From NCBI RefSeq assembly GCF_020882245.1, contig NC_083599.1, positions 13,694,931 to 13,758,930 of the forward strand: a stretch of DNA of 64,000 nucleotides, read 5' to 3'. Positions within the stretch are counted from its first letter, which is position 1, and every line of letters begins with the position of its first letter. Origin of the DNA: Rhopalosiphum padi (lineage: Eukaryota; Arthropoda; Insecta; Hemiptera; Aphididae). A model generated the notes under the pieces. It was given only the letters and a program-made list of their open reading frames with translations, was not told the origin of the DNA and searched no databases. Below are positions 51,818 through 62,692 of the stretch, in pieces. The position numbers and the translations under genes were made by a program.

Positions 51818-53779
51818 ATGAAAGACCGGATGTTGCGAGTGAACATTATACCAGTAGAAGATAGTTTTGTGCATTTATCTTCAAAATTGATTCGTGAACT
51901 CAACGACTTGAGACACAACAAACAAACTGTACATATTCTGTATATACATTTCCTGTAGAAACTAATCTAGTAAATTTATGTTGTAAAATAGGTTTGTCTT
52001 AAAGTAACAGCCATCGATGGTGTGCAACAAGAGTTTTATGCGTCTTATTGTCAAACTCCATGCAATTCAAATGGAGCTGATGCATTTAATATCAGTTATG
52101 AGCTATCTACAACAATAGGACTTAATGCATCACAGTATGTGTTGATTTCATTAATTGATCAAATTTATCCATTAGATCGAGTCTTTGTTACCCCAGTCAC
52201 TAATGAAGATTGGGACTTATTAGTAAGTACTAACATAATAAGTAATAGCTTGTTGACTATCAAATTTATGAAATTGTATTTATTATTATACAAATATTAT
52301 CAAATGTGTAACAATGTTTCTGTTGATAATCGTAAATATTATAGATACCTTTTTGTGTTGTTAGCTTAAATATTAGAGTGAAGTGACCTATTATCAAACT
52401 ACAGAGATAAGAAAATTATTTGTATTCTCTCGTTTGCTTTTTGTAATATTTTAATATTTAATTAAATTATGTGTATGTAAAATAATGTTTAAAAGCTCTA
52501 ATATTTCACTTAACAATTAAAATATTGATCATAATAAGATGAAAATAACACATATAGTTACAACATCTCTTAATTTATTTATTCATTGATATCATATCAA
52601 CATTTTCAATAGTTTCTCCCTTAACCAGTATTTTAGAGAACTAAGGGTTCCCTTTTTTAGCAAAATTATTTCAGTAATTATCATAGCTCGGGACGCTCGG
52701 GTGTAAACCATTAAATTATCTGTAAATAGTGTAAATGTATCTAATTCTAATACCCTTACAAAGCAAAACTATTTTACCTAACGCAGTCCAACATTACAAA
52801 ATGTATTTTAATTATTATAACATGATTTAATACACATTTAAGTTATTTTACAAAATATAAAGTTATAGTTATATATGTATATGGAGATATATAATTTCCT
52901 TTAATGTTATATAATAAATGGCATAACGTGTAAAATGTTAATTATATTAAAATAATGGAATGTCAAAATGAAATTTATCTATTTATTTTTAAGATGCTAA
53001 ATAATTATTCGCTTCAAGATAGAATATTACAACAACTACAAATAGTTCATAAAAATCAAATTTTTCCAATATGGGTTTCAAAGTTTGTACATTTAAAAAT
53101 TTGTATAGGTAATAATACTTTCAAAATTCATGAACATAATGTTTTTTATAATATTGTACATTTTATTTTTTCAGATGATTTAGAAAATGGTTTACAAGTT
53201 GGATCATTAAAAGAATCAACTGAAATAGTTGTAAAACCTAATGTAAAGACTTCAGACAGAAACATTAATATCAATCAAAATATAGATAGTGTTCAAACAG
53301 ATGCTATTAATCAAAATTGTTGTATTCCTATAACAAAATATCATAATCGTTTTATTTATCGTACTATTTTAGTTGAAAAAACATTGTTAGAATCTGATTA
53401 TATATATGATTATTGTGCTCTTATTTCTAAAGAACATATGTCAATAATGTTTAAAAATAATGACGCCAATTCTACTGAGAATAGTTTTGTTAAAATATCA
53501 CTCATTCATGAATTTGATAAAAACAAATCAGAAGACTCAGAAAACAAATCAAAAATTAAAAACCCATCTATAATTATACGTTTATGTCCGCTGGACCCAT
53601 TTATGAATAATATTGAGAAAATGGAAGTTATTACTTGGCCAACTATTTATGTTACCAATATCTTAAGCAAAATGTTGGGTTTAAAAATGAACTCAAAGGT
53701 TATACTGGAACCGGTAAGCCGAATTGAAAATGAAATCTGTGATGTTCAGAATATTCAAATTTCCCCTTCAAATAACATA
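51818..53779 (+). CDS. Pex1: PEX1 exons 1-4: N-terminal domain and linker
   Basis: Exon 1 starts MKDRMLRVNIIPVEDSFVHL; the ATG at 51,818 is the first in frame, giving a length close to that of other PEX1 N-termini. Exon 1 joins exon 2 across a 63-bp intron (51,929-51,991), giving LRHNKQT|VCLKVTAIDG. Exon 2 ends EDWDLL, a conserved PEX1 feature, and exon 3 opens MLNNYSLQDRILQQ and then QIFPIWV, aligning without a gap to the family. Intron 2 is 771 bp. Intron 3 (53,109-53,174) is 66 bp and free of stops in frame; its removal joins HLKICI to DDLENGLQVG and restores the family spacing. Exon 4 (605 bp) carries a polar, asparagine-rich linker and ends at a GTAAGT donor. These exons form the double-psi barrel region that in other PEX1 proteins contacts partners. 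Confidence 0.9.
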
Positions 53780-56700
53780 GTAAGTTAACATTTTAACTAC
53801 AGTAAAACGTTTATTATTATTCATTATTTTTTATTTTAGAAAATAGTTGAGGAAGAAACACTTATTGAATGCACAATAAAAAGATTAAAAGATGAAATCA
53901 CACTTCGAGAAATTTTGGTTTTAAATAATTCAACTTTACTACGAGTGGTATACAATAAAATATCAGCAATAGATGTATTTGTGACATTTTCTCCATCAAA
54001 TATTCCTTTTGTCTTTCTCAATGAATTTAATTTTGGAATGCTCTCATTTACAAGTAAAACTGATAAAAACTATCACAATAATCATGTGAATTCCATAAAA
54101 AACACTGACCTTAAGCAGATAACAGAAAGTATATTATCTAACATTTCAAAGCTGGAACATTATGAATTAAAGTATGTTTCACAAATCAAGTATACACGTG
54201 AAAATTATATTATTTAATTTTAATAATTATATTTTTAACTGCTAAATAATTTTAAGTGTTTATTTAATTAAGTACAAACTAAAATTATTTTGATAGAAAC
54301 ATTTCACTACAACTACTTTAATCATAAAAAGCTAATTAAAACTCTTCATTATTGGAATTTTAAATATAAACTATTTTTAGATTTGTATTTAAAACATTAT
54401 CTTGTGATTTCAGAATAAACTTTATTGCAATATTCAGAATTTCCATAATTTACTATTTTAAAGACAATGAACCTTTTTTGTTGCATAAAATCAATTGGAT
54501 CTGATTGATACATTTGAATAATTATGTTTCTAATTTTATTTTATTTTAACTTTATTAATTTATTATTATTAAATTGAATATTTCATATTTAATGCAAATA
54601 ATTAATAAAATATAAACAATTTTTTTTTAGATGTTTTAAAGAAATGAATAAGACTGGATCTCTATGCTTAAAACCTGGTTTACAATGTTACACTACTTTA
54701 CCACAAACATTTTTTGCATTTGATAATTTATTGATAACAGGTAAATACAAATTAAAATATTATTTATCTATAATACTTAATTTATAAATTTTATTTAAGG
54801 AGCGATTGCATCTGGAAAAACATCAGCAGCTAAATTATTTTGCAATAAGCTTTCTAAGTGTCCGTATTTTGTAAAAATTATTTGGATTCACGGGAGGTTT
54901 TTAGCAGGTTGTTTTTACATATAAATCAATATTGTTGTTTAAACATCATTAATAAATATTTAATATTTTTATAGGTAAATTATGGGAAACAGTTCAAAAA
55001 CAAATAAATAGTGATTTTCAAGAATGTTTGTATTATCAGCCAGCTATTATTGTTATTGATGATTTTGATGATTTATGTCATTTAAATTCTGAACCTAATG
55101 AGCATGCTGATATGTCTAAAATTTATATGCGGTAATAAATTCTTTTTAACAAATTTTAAATGAAATTAAAATTAATTAAGAAAACTCTTAATTATTCTTA
55201 GGTTTTTGTCACTGTCTAACAAATGTAAAACATAGCAAAAACTTTTTTGTGCGGGAAAGAACCAAGAAGGCTACAGTCATAAACTCATAACTAAAAAACA
55301 AAATTTTCACCACATAAACACAGGAGAAGTACGGTTATAAAATATCATTTTTATTTGTTTGATATCGGAATTACAAAAAAAGTTATTGAAGTTCAAAAAT
55401 AATAGATTTTGAAACAATAAGAATATTTTTTTGTATATGTTCCTATATTAAAAAAATAAAATCAATATTTCACAGATAATTTTATAGTTGTATGTTGATT
55501 TGGAGTTTTAACTATCACTACAACTTGAGTGGCTCTATTCCATACAAAACACTTTTGCTATGTTTTATATTTGTAAGACGGAGACAACACATGCGGATGT
55601 AGTGTCCTCTTAATATTATTTGAAAATTTGTATCATTTTAATATCATGTTTGTAAGAAATAAGTGTTTTATCAAATAATATTAATATTTAATATACAATT
55701 TATTATTTTAGACCTCTTCATTTGTTAATGCGATTGATTGAAAACTACACTAATAATCAGTATTGTATCAGAGTTGTTTGTACTGCCAAACCATTAAATC
55801 AAGAAAATGAAAATTTATTTTCAAAACAGTTTAAACATGTATTTAAAACTGTGATACATGTACCATTAATTGACAAGGTATTAATTAAACCTGTTTATGA
55901 TAATGGTATAATTATTTTACCTATTTTGTTAAACTATTAAACAATATTTACTGAAATTTACAGGAAAACAGGAAAATAATTATTTCAAAACGCCTCAATA
56001 AAATTCAATTTAATAATGATGTAGATGATGACTTTTTAATGTCTATTTGTGACAAAATGGATAACTATGTAATTCAAGATATTATTGATTATTGTGATAA
56101 AGTTTTATTTGAAATATTTAAGGGTAAATATAAAATCATTTTATTTGATAGTATCTAATATTATTGTAAAAATGTGTTTATTTTAATAGGTGGGTGTGAT
56201 AAAACATTGAATAAAACTATATTAACTGACGTTTTTGAAAAAACTGTTCCACTTTCATTGCATAATGTAAAATTATTCAAAGAAAAAAATGTCAATTTTT
56301 CATCAGTGGGTGGTCTAAAAGAAGCCAAACAATCAATTACTGAAACAATTATTTGGCCATCTTTAGTAAGTTTAAATTGTAGTCTCCTATTATAATTGTA
56401 TAGTAATTTTATTTATTTACTATATTTTAGTACTCTGATGTATTTAGCAAGTGTCCACTTAAACTTCAGTCAGGAGTTTTATTATATGGTGCACCGGGTA
56501 CAGGCAAAACATTGTTGGCAAGAGCAATTGTTGGAGAAAGTAACTTAAACTTTATTTCAGTCAATGTAAGAAAAAATGTTTGATTAAGAGGAGGTCATAC
56601 CTGCATATGTTATCTCTAACTTACAAACGTACATCATAACAAATTTGCGTTCAGCAGAATACATTCTGTGATGTTAACTTTAATTTTAAAGTAAATTTAC

Positions 56701-59700
56701 CTATTATCAAATTTAAAAGTAAGAATATTATCTAGAAAATGACATATGCTTTTATTGATATTATCATTTTAAATTGAGACAAGTGAGTTATAGCTATGTA
56801 AAATATTACAACTTTAAAATGGTCATAACTCGCTTTAAAATGATATCAATAAAAGCATATGTAATTTTCTAGATAATGTTCTTACCTTTAAATTTGATAA
56901 TAGGTAAATTTACTCTAACATTTAAGTTAACATCACAATATGTGTTCTGTGAAGTGTTGAACGCAAATGTGTTATGATGTACATTAGTAAGACAGACAAC
57001 ACATGCGGGTACGGCGTCTTCTTAAGTATAATTTGTTAATAATAATAATAAAAAAAATATATTGTTTATATTTTAGGGTCCTGAATTACTTTCTAAATAT
57101 GTTGGTGAAAGTGAAGAAAGTGTTAGAAAAGTATTTCAAAGGTAAATTATCCAAATAATTTTTAAAATATGTGTTATTATATGGATTTTTATCTTATGAT
57201 AATGTTGACAGAGCTCAGAACGCAAAGCCATGTATTATATTCTTTGACGAGTTTGAAAGTATTGCACCCAAGTCAGTTTTATTAATTAAAATATTTTAAT
57301 AATGTAAATTATTTTATATATTTATTATTTTGTTTACAAATATTATGCAATGGAATTTGTAGTCGTGGTTCAGATCAAACGGGAGTAACAGACAGAGTTG
57401 TTAATCAATTCCTAACTCAGTTAGACGGTGTTGACACATTTGAAGGCGTGTGGGTGATTGCGGCCACTTCTCGTCCAGATCTTGTTGATCAAGCATTGTT
57501 AAGACCTGGTAGAATTGGTGTCAAATTACATTGTCCAATTCCGACAGTGGTAAGATTATTTTCTATTTCACTAGGTGTATATCTATAACTGATTATTTCA
57601 TGATATAAAGCATTCCATCCTTAAATGAAAAATTGTTGTTCAACTATAAATGTATAACTGTATTGACTGCATTATCCAAATTTAATAGATTTTTCCTATA
57701 TATAATTTTGGTTGCTTACTGTTATCCTTAAACGTATCTATGATAATGTAATGATTATTATGTAAAAATTGTTTACTATTTCCGTAAAACTAAGTTATTT
57801 ATCTCCATAATGGAACAAGATTATATTTTATTTTTTTCCCAGGATGATAGAGAAGATATATTACGAGTACTTTGTAATAAAGTTACTTTGTCTTCAGATA
57901 TTGACTTACGTATTGTTGCTACTGAAACAATCAACTATACAGGTGCAGATTTAAATGGACTATTATACACAACACTTTCAATTGCAGAAAAAAGATTACT
58001 GAGAGGTATGTAAAGTATATTTATTGCTATACAATATATTATATAAAAAGAATACAACTAGTAATAAAAAAAAATATCAAACAAGTAGTTATTTTGTTAG
58101 TCCAGATTTCACTACATCTATAACCTACTAGTATATATGTATATATATTTTTTAAAGCAAACATTATTATTTATAAATATTTATAAAATCTTACTTTTTC
58201 ATTTTTAATGTATTTGCAATATGCTTTGTTTTTTATTTAATTTAGAATTATCATTTAAATATTAATTTTTTTTTGTTTTGCAATTAGTTCAAGTATAATA
58301 TAAAGTATATACAATATTACCATGGCTTAATATACTAAGACACTAGTATTTTAAACATAGTACAGATACAAAGCTAATAGCCGCAAAATATATTAAATTA
58401 CAAAATCCATTGTCTCCATCTTGCAAATTATTATATGTAACATAGCAAATTTGTATTTAGTAGAACTCATTATCATTAATGTGTTGTTGACTGTAATATT
58501 ATTAGAGTGAATTTACCTCTTATTAAAGTTAAAGGTTAGAACATTATCAGTGTAGTAGCTTTAATTTTTTTCGATTTTTAAATTTTTAAGCAAAAAGAAT
58601 ATATAAACTATTACAAATTAAAAATGCTCATATCTAGCATAAAAATTAAAATATTTGAAAAAAAACTAACACTACAACACTGATAATGTTAGAACCTTTA
58701 ATTTTGATAAGTAGTGGATATTTTAAGATTTTAACTAATTTATTATGTTTTGTTTATTTAATACTGAAATGTTCTTTTTTCAGGCTTTTATATTTATGTT
58801 GATTTTGATTATGGCGTGTAATTTTTTTTAGTGTCGCCTTGTGATAATTTCTTAAAATATCAACAGCTTTTAAAAAGATTGCAAGCAAAAATTTTTAAAA
58901 GAGTTCGATTTTAACATTTTTCTAAATGCATTCGTGCTACCGTGCTGGTCTTGTAAATATGTGCATAGTAAGAGATTAATGACAATTAGTGTGGCGTGAC
59001 TGTAGTATATAGCGCTCTCACACGCGCACTTGCAAGTTACCAACACGGCATCTCGCGCATGGACATTATTAGGTATATATTATGTTAATTAGTATGTACT
59101 TTTTATCAATCGTTCCGATGGACCTTATAATATGATAAGATTTCTGAAAACTGATTTGAATTCTTTAATATATGTCTATTTTAGCTAATTTTAAGATTTT
59201 TGATTTAAATTTCGAATAATCAACATTAAAAAATTATGAAAATTTAAATATTTGAACCAAAGCTGTAGGAGTTTGATGAAATGACCTGGATCGATCACTA
59301 TTTAGACAACATAAATGATATATACCTACCTATCAGTTTTCAAAAGTATAATTACATGGTTAGATCCATCAGTATGATTGACAAGAAGATTGGTACATTT
59401 TAGTCAAAATAACTAACCTTGGCATTCCCCAAAGAGATACTTTTAAGTATCTACAAGATAACTACAAATTGTATTAAGTACATTGATTATGTGTATAATA
59501 TGTAAAAAGTATTAAGCAATGTACTATAACACTTGAAAAATGTTTTGCCATTTTAAAGTAATAGTAAAAACAAAATAATAAAAACACATTCTAACTAATA
59601 AAAAATAAACCAGCATAGTACACGTACCATTGTCAGTATGTGTTGCTTAAAGTCCAGCGTTTTTCAACCAGGGAGTCGCAATCACCTTGACCTGTAGGGG

Positions 59701-62071
59701 ATCGCGTAGGTCCAAAATAATAAAACACTGATCTACAAAATTAACCTTATCATTGAAAATTTTTTATTTTTCATTCAAAATCGTTTTATAACACAAAAAT
59801 AATCAGTCGATTAAATGTGGATTGTGGATATCTCATCAATACATACGGGCACTCCACTTCTAATGGTTTCCTAACGAAATGATAGTTTTATTGTTCAAAT
59901 TTATACTTAATATAGATAAGGAGGGGGGGGGGGGTCGCAAAGTGATATTGAACATATTTTATACTTTTTTGGGAGGTCGCGTGATTAAAAAGGTTAAGAA
60001 ACGATGGCTTGTACAGTTATACTACGAATCGTAGCTGGTATTTTCCCAGTTGACTATCAATAATCAATGAGGTATAATATGCAGTAAAACCTCTAATAAA
60101 ATTTCGGTGTCCGAGAGTATCCATTGTTTAAAAGTTATTTAAAAAATATTTTATAGACGGTACTTAAGCATATATTATTACCGTGTCAGACAAGTATTTT
60201 TTTATTATGGTGGAATTGCGTATATCCCATCATGCCGGAAATATTGGGAAGTAGTTGGTATCTCTTAATTTACTCTCTATCCTCTCGTTATTTATTAATC
60301 ATATTATTACAAAAAATTATAAGTTTTATACATAGAGCCACTATAGTCACTATAATACAATCAAAAATTATTTTATAAAAAAATATTATAATATATATTA
60401 TTAAAATACTTACAATTTATAAGTAATGTATCAATCTTATTAAAAAAAGGGGGTAATCTCTATTTTTCTGATCTTAAATGGTAGAAATTTATTTTGGAAA
60501 TTAAAAAATCCAAAAAAAAATTCCAAAACTTATCCATTTAAAAAGTATTTAATTTTTATTCTATAGATAGCGCTGCATGAAACTAAAGTATAACTTAACA
60601 GTAAGTCAGTAAGTTTTTACATAAAAAAATAATTGAATAACGTATAATATATACATTATATATAATTATAGAACCGACAAATATTATTTGCTTTTACTTA
60701 ATATTTTATACTTTTTCACAAACTGCGAGCATGGATTATTTGTTAACTGATATGGTCATTTTAGAAATTAAGCTCTAAATCAATATTATTGTACTCGTAT
60801 TTTATCAGGACAATAGTAAATAATTTATAGCAATTTATTATTTTATATTTTTAAGCGGAAAAAAGACTATTATGATAACTGATAAGATATTTCAAATCAA
60901 CCCTCAGGATACACGATTAAGCAGGCAATTAATAATTATATAACAGTTCATTTAGTAAATATTTTTTCATTGTTATTTATTAAATTTGATCTGTTTGATA
61001 TTGTAAGTCTCAACGATTACAAGTATATTATGTTAAAGTTTTAGGGGAAATTCAATTAAATGCATTATATATTTCTAATTCTATTTAAATAAACTATGAC
61101 TATCGTTATAACTTTATGCAGTGTTTTGACAGACGACAGTAAAATAAGTTTCACAGTACTATTTATCAGCCTCCATTCAATATATTATTTGTGAGATTAT
61201 TATTTTGTATAAAAGAGGGTTCTAACAAATGTCATTTTACTTTTTTGACACCGGAATCTGATACGAGGCATTTTCTTTAGTATTTTAATGGTATCCTTCA
61301 TATTCGACGAATAATAGGAAAATGTTTGACTTGTCAAAAGAAAAAAAAACATTTACATAAAATACACATTCAGAGATATTTTTATCGGACTATCGGAGGA
61401 CAGAGACCAATAGCGGTTTGTGTTACTTTTCATTCATACTCAATTTTCAATCTAAAGTGCTTAATGTACAATATACTATTGTCAAAGTATATACATTATC
61501 GTTGGGTATAAATTATAATGTTATTTATCAATTACAATGTTTTTGTATTATCCCTAACAAACTAAATTTAATTAAACTATTTTTTTATTATCTAACTTGA
61601 AGTTGAGAACAACTTTATCTGCTGTATGATTAAATTTTCACGATAATTCTATTTTTAAGCAAGATAATATGAGTATGTATAAAATTACACTTTAAAAATT
61701 CTCATAATTTATTTGAAAATTAAAACACAGTATAAATCTTGCAAGAGAACACAAACAATGTCCTTTTGGAAAGGGCCTTTCCCTTAAGTTGCTAACAAAT
61801 AAATTTACACTATTATTTAATTTTATTAGTTATATCTTTATATCTCACACAATTAGAACTACTGTACAAATTTGGTATTTTGCACGTTGACGGCGACAAC
61901 ACACATGTTAAGGAAGTGACCTCTTAAAACCTTTTATTTTTATTATTTTTATTTAAAATAATGTATACAAAACAAAAAATATACAAATGTATATCTTTAT
62001 AATATATAACCATTGATGATTGACTAAAATTTAATTTTTTTTCAGATCATGACAGTGCGTCGTCTTTAAAT
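51818..62071 (+). CDS. Pex1: Peroxisomal AAA+ ATPase PEX1 (17 exons seen, 3' end missing)
   Basis: PEX1 forms a heterohexameric ATPase with PEX6 on the cytosolic face of peroxisomes and pulls ubiquitinated import receptor PEX5 back to the cytosol. Exons: 51818-51928, 51992-52222, 52994-53108, 53175-53779, 53840-54171, 54631-54740, 54800-54907, 54975-55131, 55712-55877, 55964-56123, 56190-56365, 56431-56565, 57077-57141, 57212-57271, 57363-57549, 57843-58005, 62046-62071. All introns are GT-AG and phases agree, giving about 969 codons. Order: N-terminal PEX1 domain (1-190), linker, D1 (about 490-700), D2 (about 735-960). D2 motifs are nearly identical to PEX1 (FFDEFESIAP, TGVTDRVVNQ, SRPDLVDQALLRPGR). 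The C-terminal tail and stop codon were not found; the gene probably runs past the window. Identification rests on motif order and remembered PEX1 similarity, not a search. Confidence 0.93.
53840..54171 (+). CDS. Pex1: PEX1 exon 5: linker before D1
   Basis: The exon follows a TTTTATTTTAG acceptor and runs KIVEEETLIECTIKRLKDEI to YELK, where a GTATGT donor splits the AAA codon after two bases. The segment is rich in serine, asparagine and lysine with little sequence conservation, as expected for the region between the N-domain and D1. The minus-strand ORF at 53,836-54,021 is its antisense shadow. Confidence 0.85.
54631..56123 (+). CDS. Pex1: PEX1 exons 6-10: first AAA domain (D1)
   Basis: Exon 6 ends FAFDNLLIT and the next codon, split over a 59-bp intron, opens the Walker A motif GAIASGKT (residues about 502-509). 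Exon 8 holds Walker B as IIVIDDFD (about 562-569), with DD in place of the usual DE; PEX1 D1 domains commonly show DD here. Exon 9 (RPLHLLMRLIENYTN, then RVVCTAKPL) and exon 10 (NRKIIISKRLN, then YVIQDIIDYCDKVLFEIFK) complete the small helical subdomain. No canonical arginine finger is seen after the sensor region, in keeping with the degenerate D1 of the family. Intron 8 (55,132-55,711) contains a fold-back element copy. Confidence 0.9.
55170..55613. mobile_element. Fold-back TTAAGAGGACG-family element in PEX1 intron 8
   Basis: The right end reads TTTGTAAGACGGAGACAACA, then CATGCGG and GTGTCCTCTTAA. The left side reads CTGTCTAACAAATGTAAAAC then ATAGCAAAA, the reverse complement of the inner right arm (TTTTGCTATGTTTTATATTT). 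The extreme left end is decayed, so the start is approximate. Confidence 0.7.
56190..58005 (+). CDS. Pex1: PEX1 exons 11-16: second AAA domain (D2)
   Basis: Exon 11 carries FSSVGGLKEAKQSITETIIW, the typical entry to D2. Exon 12 has Walker A GAPGTGKT (about 777-784) and NFISVN, which joins exon 13 GPELLSKYVGESEESVRKVF. Exon 14 holds Walker B IIFFDE (about 832-837) with the PEX1-specific FESIAP. Exon 15 has RGSDQTGVTDRVVNQFLTQL, AATSRPDLVDQALLRPGR with the arginine-finger arginines present, then IGVKLHCPIP, where the usual aspartate after RPGR-hydrophobic is glycine. Exon 16 includes TGADLNGLLY, the sensor 2 helix region. All residues needed for ATP hydrolysis appear intact. Confidence 0.93.
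56584..57025. mobile_element. Full-length fold-back miniature element in PEX1 intron 12 (442 bp)
   Basis: The left end TTAAGAGGAGGTCATACC and the right end GGGTACGGCGTCTTCTTAA are inverted copies. Pairing continues inward over almost the whole element: GTAAATTTACCTATTATCAA on the left matches its reverse complement on the right, as do TTATCTAGAAAAT and GCTTTTATTGATAT with their right-hand counterparts. The element is thus one long hairpin of roughly 200-bp arms. It fills most of the 511-bp intron 12. TTAA at both ends could be a TTAA target duplication or part of the inverted repeat; the palindrome prevents a decision. Confidence 0.88.
58409..58736. mobile_element. Decayed fold-back TTAAGAGGACG-family element in intron 16
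   Basis: The left arm has CATTGTCTCCATCTTGCAAA, then AACATAGCAAATTTGTATTT and AGTAGAAC. Inner arms GTTAGAACATTATCAGTGTA and CACTGATAATGTTAGAACCT are inverted copies of each other. The terminal TTAAGAGGACG and the outer right arm are lost. Confidence 0.7.
59655..60006. mobile_element. hAT-like element with CAGCGTTTTTCAACC end (about 350 bp)
   Basis: The left end CAGCGTTTTTCAACC and the reverse complement of the right end CATCGTTTCTTAACC agree at 12 of 15 positions. Both arms continue with GGGAGTCGC / GGAGGTCGCG-like sequence. Such ends resemble the CAGTGTTTCTCAACC type of hAT elements. A run of about 13 G precedes the right arm. I saw no clear 8-bp duplication. There is no coding capacity. 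Confidence 0.6.
61598..61927. mobile_element. Decayed fold-back TTAAGAGGACG-family copy
   Basis: The right end reads CGACAACACACATGTTAAGG then AGTGACCTCTTAA, matching the outer right arm of other copies. The centre has TAAAAATTCTCATAATTTAT. The left arm is poorly preserved, so the left border is approximate. Confidence 0.5.
62046..62071 (+). CDS. Pex1: PEX1 exon 17 (tentative small exon)
   Basis: A strong TTTTTTTTCAG acceptor precedes 26 bases reading (D)HDSASSLN followed by a GTGAGT donor. The phase (1 in, 0 out) agrees with exon 16, and a serine-rich segment is plausible between D2 and the C-terminal tail. Its shortness and the 4,040-bp intron before it make the call uncertain. If correct, further exons lie beyond 64,000. 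Confidence 0.55.
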
Positions 62072-62101
62072 GTGAGTATCTAAAAATTCTAAAATATATT
62101 A

Positions 62102-62260
62102 AGATAATAACGCCACATCCATATTTGTTGCCCTTGTCTTACAAATACGTATCATATCAAATGTACGTTTAGCAGTTCACGTTTAGTTATGTTACTTTAT
62201 TATAAGTGCGAGTTAAATTTAACCTACATGGTTATATTCTTAACTTAACGTTAAAATCTT
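62102..62260. repeat. Left arm of the fold-back TTAAGAGGACG family
   Basis: Sequence ACGCCACATCCATATTTGTT then GCCCTTGTCTTACAAATACG, ATCATATCAAATGTACGTTT and AGCAG follows the left arm order of the copies at 56,584 and 38,594. The extreme end is decayed and no right arm is evident. Confidence 0.6.
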
Positions 62261-62663
62261 TATCTGTGTTTGTTCGTCGGTTTTATTTGATATTTTAATT
62301 TTTTAAATATGTACTGTCGAATGTATACATTTATCGTGTTCCACACTTGGAAAAATGAGACAAAAAATCTGACGTGTTTTCCTCTCACAATATGTTTATG
62401 CTTATTTTATAATACACTTTTCTAATTAAATTGCGAAAATAACACAAAACATAGGAGTATGTTTTATTAGTAAATATAGTAATATAATATTATATATTTA
62501 TATTAGGTATACTTGTCAAAGTTTATTATCACTGATCAATTGTATAATCTTATAAATGTTAAATTTTCTATATATACTATAGTGTATAAACATTATGAGT
62601 TTTTTTTGTTTTCAATTATTGTTTTCTGACTCGAAGTTGATATATTTTTTTTTTTTTTTGGTG

Positions 62664-62692
62664 GTAGAGGGGGTATTTGAATAACCCTCTAC
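62664..62692 (+). other. Short GC-rich hairpin
   Basis: GTAGAGGG (62,664-62,671) and CCCTCTAC (62,685-62,692) form a perfect 8-bp stem with a 13-base loop, directly after a long T run. Function is unknown. Confidence 0.5.

Larger units (their letters stand above)
58006..62045. other. PEX1 intron 16, about 4 kb, repeat-rich
   Basis: It opens with GTATGTAAAG and closes with TTTTTTTTCAG. It holds at least two arms of the TTAAGAGGACG family, a hAT-like element with a poly-G run and AT-rich DNA. Short ORFs at 61,326-61,600 have no recognisable domain. I found no exon in it that would extend the PEX1 frame with family resemblance. Confidence 0.55.

Noticed and set aside
52955..52993. ATG-led extension at the 5' side of PEX1 exon 3
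   Set aside because: These codons belong to intron 2: a TTTATTTTTAAG acceptor ends at 52,993 and the frame then joins exon 2 in the family-conserved order.
53836..54021. Minus-strand ORF of 61 codons
   Set aside because: It is the antisense of PEX1 exon 5, whose plus-strand frame has splice sites and correct phase.
60081..60130. CAGTAAAACCTCTAATAA as a possible pogo/Tigger-type transposon end
   Set aside because: No matching inverted end or transposase fragment was found downstream, so only a weak resemblance remains.
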